From: Lantana camara | Lineage: Eukaryota > Streptophyta > Magnoliopsida > Lamiales > Verbenaceae | Direction: 5' to 3' | DNA length: 64,000 bases | Assembly: GCA_037501455.1 (NCBI GenBank) | Contig: CM074865.1 | Location: forward strand, 33,648,501-33,712,500 | Shown here: piece after piece, positions 55,301-64,000 of the stretch | Layout: each line of letters opens with the position of its first letter | Position numbering within the stretch: the first letter of the stretch is position 1 | Position numbers and translations under genes: made by a program | Notes under the pieces: generated by a model | What the model was told of the DNA's origin: nothing | Database searches by the model: none | The model's input: only the letters and a program-made list of their open reading frames with translations

Positions 55301-55521
55301 GTTTGATGGGCATGCATGTTTGAATATTCGAATCTTGGTGCTTCCGCATGTGACATTTGTTTTGATTACGCACTCTGATTTAGGGTCTAGACCGCCTAGC
55401 ATAGGAGAGATTTTGTTTGTCTCCCGTTCGCCGTAGTTTGATATGTGTGCGGAGTTCCCATTTTATTACACGTGTTGGGCTATGGTGCGGGGATGTAGTG
55501 CCTTGCGCTCCGGGTGATACA
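52331..55521 (+). mobile_element. Solo LTR H
   Basis: TGTAACATCCCGATTTTTCG ... CGGGTGATACA, 3191 bp, flanked by TCTTA (52326) and TCCTA (55522), one mismatch. Same family as E'. It keeps the U3 box (52705-52753), a weakened donor (GAAAT/GTAAAT, 53093), a candidate mini-exon 54116-54187 (CCTTAG before, AAG/GTGAGA after), CTGAC at 55062, acceptor GCTGCAG at 55113 and TAGGCGG / CCGCCTA arms (55135, 55392). A run of 16 C lies at 55033-55048. Confidence 0.9.
53567..53586. repeat. 20-bp perfect palindrome in LTR H
   Basis: TTGGTCGCGGCCGCGACCAA is its own reverse complement and is CpG-dense. A weaker GGTCGCGACCGGGACCACC follows at 53638. It falls in the putative intron 1. Confidence 0.95.
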
Positions 55522-56794
55522 TCCTATATGACCTTAAGACATCCATGAGTGCTGGTATGAACTTATATTGCATGCTAGTTAAGGATTTTTAGAAGTTTCA
55601 TTCAAGAACTTGAAGATATATTCATGAATATGAAATTGAGCCACCTTTCAATCACCTATTTTATGAATATATGTTTCTTTGCCCAGAATTTTGAACCTTT
55701 TATGCATGTATTTTGTATCCCTAACTTGCTTCTATTTGTTAGCATGATTTCCTTGAAGTTTTGTTGAATTTTTGGCCTAGAATTCGCGTTTTTCCCCTGC
55801 TGCCGCCAGTAGTCGCGGCCGCGATCGTGACCAATTCACTTTTGGTCGCGGCTGCGACCCATTTTTTCTCTTGTTTCGACCTTGGTCATGGCCGCAACCA
55901 TTTTCAGTGTATTTTGGGTCACGGCTGCGACACTGTTTAGCCTTAGTTTCGAGTTTGTGGTCACGAGCGCGACCTTTTCACGAAGAAAAGTGGTAGCGGC
56001 CGCGACCCTCCCCTCTTGCACATGTGTGATGTTTTCCTTCATTCGTTTGTGTTTTATTTGCTTTTTATGGTTCGTTTATGACTCGTATATTATGTTAAAA
56101 TGCAATATTATATGTTAGGTTATATGTTATGAATTTATAGCTCGTTTTACACGCTCGTTTCCAAGTTATGATCTCTTATGCTCTATATGCTACCCAATGT
56201 GCATACTTGAAATTAATGCTCCATTTATTCGCCTCGTACGATCTCTTCTTGCTACTTTTATTATATACATGCATAGATAACATGTTTTGTTATGTGTTAC
56301 TTTGTATAATATGAATTTATGATTGATTTTAGATGCTCATTTTTTATTTATGCTCTCATGTGCTCTTAAGTGACTTAAGTGCTTTCCAATGTGCATGAAT
56401 GAGTTAGAACTTTGTTTATTTGCATAATATGTTAATCTCTTGTTTCTTTTATGACTTGAGTGAAATGATAACATGTTAAATTATGTGTTAACTTGAAAGT
56501 ATTGAATTTATAGGACCGTTTAATATGAAATACGTGAAATATGAACGCGTATGCCTTAAGTATTGTATTTCATATGCATTATATGCATCCTATGCATTTG
56601 CCGAGCCTCAATTTAGTACATTTTGAGTCTAAGAACGTCCTTTGTTGTTTCCCTTGTTCAGAGCTTGGTCCAGTGGGTAACAAGGAGGTTCTGTAAGTGT
56701 CCGTTTGCATCTGTTTTATATCCTTTTACTCCACTCCGTTGGAAAGTTGAGGTTTTGTTCTTTTAGATATAATGACCTGAAACCCTACTTGTTT
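55522..56794 (+). mobile_element. LTR E', segment 3
   Basis: Continues after H. It carries six or so diverged copies of the GGTCGCGGCYGCGACC palindrome (55812-56010), a TTGTTCAG acceptor with candidate exon from 56662, and a decayed donor near 56742. It is cut by M at 56795. Confidence 0.85.
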
Positions 56795-58738
56795 TGTACA
56801 CCCCGATGAGGGCTTCCACGCCTATCCCGCGCTACGAACCTAGCTTGTATATAGAGTTGCTATCCATATACCCGCCGGGCTCGAAGCAAGCGGTGACAAA
56901 CGGACAACCTAACTAGGCGGTACTAGACTCACAAAGCGAGTAAATAAACACAAGTATGCGGAAACTTAAATCAAAACATAACAAGTGCATAGGTTCATTC
57001 ATTCATCAATTAAGTGACCATCACGGTCCAGCACGAAATACTCAAAGTACGGAATGTAAAATCATCCTAATGGCCAACACAGTCCAAACTAGCATAATAA
57101 CTATCATACATACTAAATCCATAAAAGCTCGAAACATAACATAAATCATAATATCAAAGTATGCTACAAGCATAACGAGTACAAACTAGACCAGTAGAAC
57201 AAGACTCTCAAAAGACTCCGCCTAGCTTGACTCCAAAATACGATCTGCGGATACGAAAGGTAAAGGAGGTCAGTTCAAAAGGAACCGGTGAGGAGAAGTA
57301 TACATATATAAAAGGATATAAGTGGTTTAATGCATGCTCAAAACAAGACGTCCATGATCCAACTCATTTTCAAAGTAAGTGCAAGTTTTATAAATGAATC
57401 ATAAACCAAAGCACTGGCTCGGCGAGTACGAGCACGCCATCCTTACTTCCCAAATCATAAGAAATCAAATTTTACAGCCCCCAAACATCCTTACCATATG
57501 AAAAGATGGGTCCATGAAACTATCCTCTCCCTTGTAAACCTTAACCCCAAAACCTCCTCGGACTCTTAGTTAACAAGTTTCTTACATGTGGGAACTTTCG
57601 AATGAGGACATCCATCGGCCCTATGCCTTCCCGGAATATCACTCATCTTGGTCCCCGAGCGCTAAACATCCAACCAAGCAAGCGTCCTTGCATGGGGAAA
57701 CAAACCTCGCAACACAACTCTTAAGTACATAATATCCAACAAAGTTCCAAAACCATTTTTGGGTATCTATCCCATATACCAAAACTCAAGTTTTACTTGT
57801 AAACCGTTTTCCATAAGCAAATATCCATAATACGAGCAAGGCTCACAAAACGTGGTTTACAAAGCCTATATATACATTTTGAAAACGGGAGTTTAAATCA
57901 TCAAACATGATAGGCTATATGTGTCCACAGTTTTGAAAACATTTTTACATAACAGCTCCTCAGCTTTACCAAGAACTTCGAAGGCCAACCATGAGCAAAC
58001 GAGCTACTCGACCAGAGACTCACCACCTTAAGAGCTGATAATCGAAGAGAATAACTCGTTCTTCAACCTCGAATCTCCAGCTTTGATCTTCACCCTTGTC
58101 TCTTGAAGATGGCTTGAAGGTCTTGAGAGAATATGAATGGGTTTTGAGAGAGAGTGTTTGAAAGGAGTGTGTTTGATTCTTTGAAATAACGTAACTTTGA
58201 GTTTAGTTGTTAAAATCTGATTTGGTTATTTAGGTTGCGAACTGGGTCAATTGGAGCGGGTTATGAGTGAAATTGGGTCTCAAATTGGGTTAAATTTGAA
58301 TTGGGTCGCAGGTCAACAATTGAGGCTTAAAAAGTTTGCTTTTCATAAAATAGCCATAACTTCTTTGTCCGAACTCCAAATTGAGCGATTCAAGAGCCCA
58401 CGAACTTGTAATCGAATTATCTACTCAATTTCATTAAGTTCTATCCAGTTCCAGGCCAAAAAAATAAATTTACCATTTAGTCCCTAAATTATGCTTTAAT
58501 GTCCAAATAAGCACATAGTTTCGATTAATCTCAAAGCATGCTATCAAAGCTCAATAGGAACAATACGAGCCCATAATTAACATATCAAATAGTCATGTAT
58601 TTCATGCAAGTCATATATTTCATATAACCACATAACGGTCATCGAATTATGCCTATAATTCCACATAATTCATGCATAAAAGGTAAATCGTTCACTCTCG
58701 TAACAAAACTTACCTTATTCGAGAAACCGGGCGTCACA
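56795..58738 (-). mobile_element. Element M 3' LTR
   Basis: 1944 bp. In element orientation it starts TGTGACGCCCGGTTTCTCG and ends CATCGGGGTGTACA. It has CTGAC at 57273-57269, acceptor CCGCAG at 57246-57245, and stem arms CTAGGCGG near 57218 and CCGCCTAG near 56914. Its first 400 bp resembles the corresponding part of the right LTR. Confidence 0.88.
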
Positions 58739-59251
58739 ACCTCCCCTCCTTAAAGAAATTTGGTCCCCAGATTTACCATCGAAGAACAACTCAGGGTGAA
58801 AACTCCGCATCTTCTCTTCCGTTTCCCAAGTTACTTCTTCGAACTTAAGATCTTTCCAAAGTACCTTACCCAACGGGATTTGTCGATTCCTCAACTCTTG
58901 AACCTTTCTATCCAAGATTTTCACCGGCTGTTGTTTAAACGTTAAGTCCGGATCCAATTGTGCCTCTTCTACCGGCATAGTTTCCATCTCATCCCGAAAA
59001 TACTTCCTCAATTGCGATACATGAAACACATAATGGATTCCCGTGAGATTCGGTGGCAAATCCAAGCGATAAGCAACTGCTCCAATGCGTTCAACAATCT
59101 CAAACGGACCAATGGACCTCGGATTCAACTTACCACTCTTTCCAATTCGTGAGAAACCCATTCTAGGTGTTGCCTTCAAGAAAACCCGATCACCCACTTC
59201 GAATGCCAAATCTTTCCTGTGCCGCTTTTGCCGGTCTTGTGCCGCTTTCAT
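58715..59251 (-). pseudogene. Integrase C-terminus and chromodomain-like region of M
   Basis: An open stretch of 178 codons. It reads FEVGDRVFLKATPR, then IGPFEIVERIGAVAYRLDLP, HYVFHVSQLRKYF, KVQELRNRQIPLGKVLWKD and EEVTWETEEKMRSFHPELF, the standard C-terminal end of Tekay/Del elements. Its stop lies 24 bp inside the 3' LTR, which is common. This is the longest uninterrupted coding relic in the window, but its upstream partners are broken. A chromodomain-like tail is thought to steer integration to heterochromatin. Confidence 0.9.
58739..58752 (-). other. Polypurine tract of element M
   Basis: In element sense TAAGGAGGGGAGGT directly precedes the 3' LTR. Confidence 0.85.
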
Positions 59252-59311
59252 GCGTAGCTTAATCTTTTCTACCTTCTCAATTGCTCCCTTAATGACATTG
59301 AGTTCGGGTCT

Positions 59312-60109
59312 TCACTCTAAACCATCTTCCTCGGTCCATTTCCATTCCTCAAGATCCCAATAGAGAGGGGATCTACACTTACGGCCATATAAAGCTTTAT
59401 ACGGCACCATCTTAATTGAAGATTGGTAGCTATTGTTGTAGGCGAATTCGATCAAAGTCAATTGCTTATCCCACTCATCCGAAAAATCCAATATACAAGC
59501 CCTTAACAAATCCTCAAGAAACTTAATTACCCGTTCGGATTGTCCATCGGTTTGTGGATGAAATGTGGTGCTAAAACTCAACTTCGTACCCCACAATCTA
59601 TTAAGAACCTTCCACAACTTTGAAGTAAAATGAGGATCTCTAGCCGAAATGATACTAGCTGGTATCCCATGTAATCTCACATTTTCTCGGTGATACAACT
59701 CCGCTAATTTCTCCACTTTATCGGTTGATCGGATCGGTAAAAAGTGTGCAGATTTTATGAAGAGATCTACAATAACCCAAATTCCATCAAATCCATTTTG
59801 TACTCTCGGAAGTCCGGTCTTGAAGTCTATGGTGACTTATTCCCATTTCCACTCGGGTATAGGTATCGGTTGCAACATACCTGCCAGTAATTGATGTTCG
59901 ACCTTAACTTGTTGACAAACCCGACATCTCTTAACAAAATTAGCCACATCTCGTTTCATCCCATGCCACCAAAAGTACTTCTTAAGATCCCGGTACATCT
60001 TGTTGCCACCCGGATGCATCGTATAAATGGTCCTATGTGCTTCCTCATGCACTAACCTTTGCAACCCATCCGGTATACATACTCGGCCTTTGTACCTAAA
60101 GATCCCCAA
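59312..60109 (-). pseudogene. Integrase remnant of M, catalytic Asp lost
   Basis: The zinc domain reads HRTIYTMHPGGNKMYRDL ... FVKRCRVCQQ. A TAA (expected CAA) follows EWKWE, and the first catalytic Asp is just downstream in VTIDF. At the second catalytic site the usual SDRD reads SARD (codon at 59642-59644), so the Asp is now Ala. The Glu block TDGQSERVIKFL is intact. Loss of one of three metal-binding residues predicts an inactive enzyme. Confidence 0.9.
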
Positions 60110-60289
60110 ATCATCGAATCCAAACTTAGAATTCGGATTAACTCTTGCCTAAACCACTTGCCTTTGAATCCACTCATCGTTTGATTGAGCATCTAGGATT
60201 TGTTGCCTTAAATCCGGTCTTATAGTGATGTTAGCCAACCTCGATTGTCAAACAAGGATCTCGACTTCACCCTTTCTGGAAACAACCTC

Positions 60290-60748
60290 AAGATTAGCAA
60301 TCTTTGCTTTCCTACTCAAGGCGTCCGCAACTACATTCGCCTTTCCTAGATGATATTGTATGACACAATCGTAGTCTTCCAAGAATTCCATCCACTGGCG
60401 TTGCCTCATGTTTAAATCCTTTTATGTGAACAAGTAACGAAGACTCCAGTGATCGGTGAATACCTCAAACTTAATTCCATAAAGGTAGTGTCGCCACTTC
60501 GCTAAGAAAAATATCACCGTGGCTAACTCAAGATCGTGCGTTGGGTAATTATGCTCGTGCTCCTTCAATTTCCTCGAAGTATAAGCAATCACCCGACCAT
60601 TTTGTATAAGCACGCATCCTAACCCTTCCTTGGATACATCGGTATAAACTGAAAACCCATCCGAACCTTCCGGTAAAGTCAACACCGGAGCCGTTATCAA
60701 TTTCTCCTTAAGCACACGGAAGCTCTCTTCACAAGCTTCATCCCACAA
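60290..60748 (-). pseudogene. RNase H remnant of M
   Basis: [54 protein letters not shown] and [12 protein letters not shown] are in one frame down to a stop at 60422. The last block with [12 protein letters not shown] continues in frame after the stop (60290-60420). All four acidic catalytic positions can be placed. Confidence 0.88.
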
Positions 60749-60894
60749 AAACTTTGTTTCCTTCTTAGTTAAATGTGTGAGAGGTGCTGCGATCTTAGAA
60801 AAATCCTGTACGAATCAGCGGTAATAACTTGCTAAGCCGAGAAAACTCCTTACTTCCGATACATTCTTCGGTTGCTCCCAAAGAGAAACGGTTT

Positions 60895-61744
60895 CTATCT
60901 TGGAAGGATCCACTGAAATCCCATCACCGAAAATAATATGTCCCAAGAATGATACCCGATCAATCTAAAAATCACATTTGCTAAACTTAGCATACAACTT
61001 GTGTTCACGAAGCTTCTCAAGTACCAAACGAAGATGTAGAGCTTGTTCCTCAACCGACTTAGAGAAAACCAAAATGTCATCAATGAATATAACAAAGAAC
61101 TTGTCCAAGAACTCCTTGAAAACCCGGTGCATCAAATCCATAAAAGTTGCGGGTGCATTGGTAAGTCCGAAGGGCATCACAACGAACTCATAGTTTCCGT
61201 ATCTCATGTTAAAGCCCATCTTCGGTATATCCGACTCCTTAATCCGTAATTGGTAATAACCCTATCGGAGATCGAGCTTCAAATATACCTTCGAAACTTA
61301 CAACAAATCGAACAACTCTTCGATTGGGGGGGGGGGGAGGGATACTTGTTCTTCACCATCATCCTATTCAACTCCCGATAGCCCATGCACATACGAAGTG
61401 TCCCATCCTTCTTCTTCACGAACAACACCAAAGAACCCGAGGCGAAGTACTCGGCCGTACAAACCCATACGCCAATAACTCGTCTAGTTGAGTTTTGAGT
61501 TCCTTGAGTTCGGTGGGAGCTATTCTATACGGCGTCTTCGAAAATGGCTCGCCTCTTGGAATAGATCAATGACGAATTCAATCTCTCTCTCTCGTGGCAA
61601 AGTCCCCAAACTTTCCGAAAAGACATCAGGGAACTCATTTACCACTTTCGTGTCTTCGAGTTTAATTTGATCTTTAGGCCGGTTCCACACATAAGCTACA
61701 TACTTGGTAGCACCATCACGAATAAGCTTCCTAGCTTCCATCAA
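60895..61744 (-). pseudogene. Reverse transcriptase remnant of M
   Basis: The upstream part reads RKLIRDGATKYVAYVWNRPK and FPDVFSESLGTLP (61520-61744). It is followed by disrupted frames including a G run (C on the coding strand is absent; plus-sense G at 61327-61337). The palm core is clean at 60965-61219: [20 protein letters not shown], then FIDDILVFS with both catalytic Asp codons in 61076-61081. The thumb [12 protein letters not shown] ends at a stop. Confidence 0.88.
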
Positions 61745-61762
61745 ACAAACAAACGGACTCCC

Positions 61763-62140
61763 TCAGACACTCGAACCCGTAACAACACCGGTACCCAACT
61801 CAACTTTCTTCCCAAAACAGTCCATCTTCGCCCGATGCCCATACAACCAATCCATACCGAGTATCGCGTTGTACTTCTTCATCGGAATAGCAATTAAATT
61901 CCCTGGGTAAACGCGTCCCTCAATACTCGCTGGATAATTACGGTAAAAACAATCAGTTCTAATCATACCACCCAAAGGAGAACGTACAATATAAAGCATA
62001 GAATCATTCGCAAGAGGCAAATTTAACATGGTAGCCACAATAGGAGTAATAAACGAATGAGATGCACCCGGATAATATAATGCATGTATGGGAATGTCAT
62101 GTATGTGGAGTGTACCTTCCACTACGGTGGTAGGGTCGTT
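61763..62140 (-). pseudogene. Protease remnant of M, catalytic Asp lost
   Basis: EGTLHIHDIPIHALYYPGASHSF aligns with the protease start of B, where LFDPGATHSF is found. The catalytic Asp codon has become TAT (Tyr), about 62070-62080. The second block AILGMDWLYGHRAKMDC is intact. One amino-acid change is enough to predict loss of polyprotein processing. Confidence 0.88.
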
Positions 62141-62152
62141 CTCGGTATTCTC

Positions 62153-63211
62153 TTACTCCCCGTCCAACGCATAAGCATGTACATGAGCCACGGGCCTCGT
62201 CATGCCACCCAATCCTTGAGCTTTCAGCTCGGTGCAATTCCTTACTATGTGTCCGGTGCTCCCACAATTGAAGCACTTACCATGCTTCTTCCAATAATGA
62301 TCCTCATCATGGGTGATATTACCACAATGTTCACACGGTTTACGCCCTTGGGTAGTTGGAGGAGTTTTCTTTCCTTTCCCTTTGTTGCCCACAAAACGGC
62401 CTCTAGAAGATGGTTGTGGTGACTTAGAGAACGATTGTGGAGTTGCTCTCTTAAATCCCGAACCGGAACCCATAACACCCTTCTTGGTTCCAAGCCTTTG
62501 TTCTTCCACTTCCACTTTCAAAGCTAACCCGGTAGCGGTAGCCCAATCATCAATTTGCACCGGAGCTAAAGACCTTGCTATCTCCCCACGAAGTCCTTCC
62601 ACAAATTTCTCACACTTGCGATCTTCCTCATCGGTAATATGTGGTGCATATGGGGACAATCAGTTGAACTCGGCAATGTATCTGGTCACGGACATATTCC
62701 CTTACTCCATATTCATGAATTCCCTCTCACGGCGCTTCCTTGCTTGTTTCGGTATGTAATGTACCCGAAACTCTCTAGCCAATATCTCCGATGTCACGTT
62801 ATCCTCACCAACCCCAAGATGCGATATGGTGCTATGCCACCAATTATAATCCTCATCACGAAAGAGATCAATACCACATAAAGTCTTCTTTATTTCGGTG
62901 CAAGTAACAACCCGAAAGATCCTCTCAATGGTTGTAATCCAATACTCCGCTTTCATGTCATCCGTGCTGCCCGAAAATATAGGTGGACGACGCCTACTAA
63001 ACAGATCATAAACACTCTCAACCGGAGCCGGTGGTGGAGGAGGTGCTTGTGCGGCTTGTTGTGCATTAACAGCTTGTACAAACTGAGTTATAAGAGCCAT
63101 GAGGTCCACTGCATTAGGTAGAGGCGGCGGTGCAGGTGGATTTTGATTATTCCCCAGTAGATCTTACTCATTTCCACGAGCCGGAGAACGGTCACGACGA
63201 CGTGGACGCAT
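62153..63211 (-). pseudogene. Gag remnant of M
   Basis: Starts at ATG 63211 (MRPRRRDRSPARGNE), then a TAA. The capsid part (62702-63109) has PPPPPAPVESVYDLF, AEYWITTIERIF and YNWWHSTISHL. A TAA at 62699 and a TGA further on precede LSPYAPHITDEEDRKCEKFV. The nucleocapsid has CEHCGNITH and a perfect CX2CX4HX4C knuckle, CFNCGSTGHIVRNC. The basic stretch GNKGKGKK precedes it. Stops sit mainly where CAA or CGA is expected. Confidence 0.9.
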
Positions 63212-63435
63212 CCTACACAATTCAATCATGTATGCATGTTAGTTAGTCATATGCTCACATCACATAATATCAAGCAAGAAATGCAATTTCATAAATTAAA
63301 AACAAGAATTAACAAGATATAAGTAACATAAAGTCATATACAAAAGCAAAATAAATAAACACGAAAGAACATTATCCCTATGCCGTAGAACCTAGACGAC
63401 TTGAGACGACTCAAGAACCCGGTTTTGGACCTTCG

Positions 63436-63447
63436 GCTCTGATACCA
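63436..63447 (-). other. Primer binding site of element M
   Basis: Plus-sense GCTCTGATACCA, i.e. TGGTATCAGAGC in element sense, 12 bases inside the right LTR. Confidence 0.93.
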
Positions 63448-63459
63448 ACCAAATAGGGG

Positions 63460-64000
63460 TGTAACGCCCCGACGAGGGCTTCCACGCCTATCCCGCACTA
63501 TGAACCTAGCTTGTATATAGAGTTGCTATCCATATACCCATCGGGCTCAAAGCAAGCGGTAACAAACGGACAACCTAGCTAGGCAGTACTAGACTCACAA
63601 AGCGAGTAAACAAACACAAGTACGCGGAAGCTTAAATCAAAACATAACAAGTGCATAGATTCATTCATTCATCAATTAAGTGACCATCACGGTCCAGCAC
63701 GAAATGCTCAAAGTACGGAATGTAAAATCATCCTAATGACCAACACGATCCAAACTAGCATAATAACTATCATACATACTAAATCCATAAAAGCTCGAAA
63801 CATAACATAAATCATAATATCAAAGTATGCTACAAACAAAACGAGTACAAACTAGACCACTAGAACAAGACTCTCAAAAGACTCTGCATAGCTTGACTCC
63901 AAAACACGACCTGCGGACACGAAAGGTAAAGGAGGTCAGTTCAAAAGGAACCGGTGAGGAGAAGTTTACATATATAAAAGGATATAAGTGGTTCAATACA
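63460..64000 (-). mobile_element. Element M 5' LTR, cut by window end
   Basis: TGTAACGCCCCGACGAGGG onward matches 56795-57320 of the left LTR with few differences, including AACCTAGCTTGTATATAGAG. In element sense this is the LTR 3' end, including the CCGCCTAG-type arm (here mutated: CTAGGCAG in plus sense at 63580). Confidence 0.9.

Larger units (their letters stand above)
56795..64000 (-). mobile_element. Element M: minus-strand Tekay/Del-type chromovirus, decayed, incomplete in window
   Basis: Left (3') LTR 56795-58738, interior 58739-63459, right (5') LTR from 63460 to beyond the window. Gag, protease, RT, RNase H, integrase and C-terminal region are recognisable in order on the minus strand, with stops and frameshifts throughout. 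Two catalytic Asp residues (protease, integrase) are replaced, so it cannot move by itself. It is related to B but has clearly different LTRs. Confidence 0.93.

Overview
The window looks like a repeat-rich, AT-rich plant nuclear genome, most likely a flowering plant. I found no host gene and no intact coding sequence. Almost every base can be assigned to LTR retrotransposons inserted into one another, plus one short SINE. The plant assignment rests on Ty3/gypsy polyproteins of the Tekay/Del chromovirus type, primer binding sites matching initiator-Met tRNA (TGGTATCAGAGC), very long TG...CA LTRs and the SINE. I cannot name the species.

Layout, left to right. 1-436 is a truncated minus-strand LTR, followed by a decayed plus-strand LTR remnant (437 to about 2214). 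Element N (minus, non-coding, about 2215-31563) has its left LTR split by element A (plus, 2564-24033) and by solo LTR D (25467-28326). Element A itself received element B (3805-13398, gag-pol with many stops) and solo LTR C (15280-17517) inside its 5' LTR. An orphan LTR tail (31564-31735), a SINE (31748-31849) and a third N-like LTR (31861-33364) follow. That third LTR was hit by LTR E' (starting at 33365). E' was then hit by K (minus, 33810-51821), by solo LTR H (52331-55521) and by M (minus, from 56795 past the window end). K in turn carries F (plus, 37157-46694), the youngest insertion, with equal-length LTRs of 3572 bp. Most boundaries are fixed by 5-bp target-site duplications (TSDs): GGTGG for B, GCTAC for C, CTTAA for K, GTCCA for F, and near-matches for A, D and H.

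Functionally there are two classes. B and M are recognisable but dead gag-pol chromoviruses. A, F and K are long-LTR elements with only 2.4-3.4 kb of non-coding interior (LARD-like). They still carry a short fossil of the protease start, and F also carries RNase H and integrase fossils. Their interiors derive from a B/M-like ancestor, so they must have been mobilised in trans.

The most interesting structure is shared by LTR families that otherwise differ in sequence. Each LTR is built like a spliced leader: a purine-rich first exon ending at a GTAAG-type donor, a mini-exon of about 60-90 nt ending at GTGAGG, and a third exon preceded by a CTGAC branch-point-like motif and a CAG acceptor. Two more signals sit within this frame. 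One is a long-range complementary pair (CTAGGCGG ... CCGCCTAG) near the LTR end, with a covarying base pair in A, F and K. The other is a family-specific set of short perfect GC-rich hairpins in intron 1. A and K also share a tandem hairpin array before the 3' LTR. These are read directly from the sequence; their roles are inferred.
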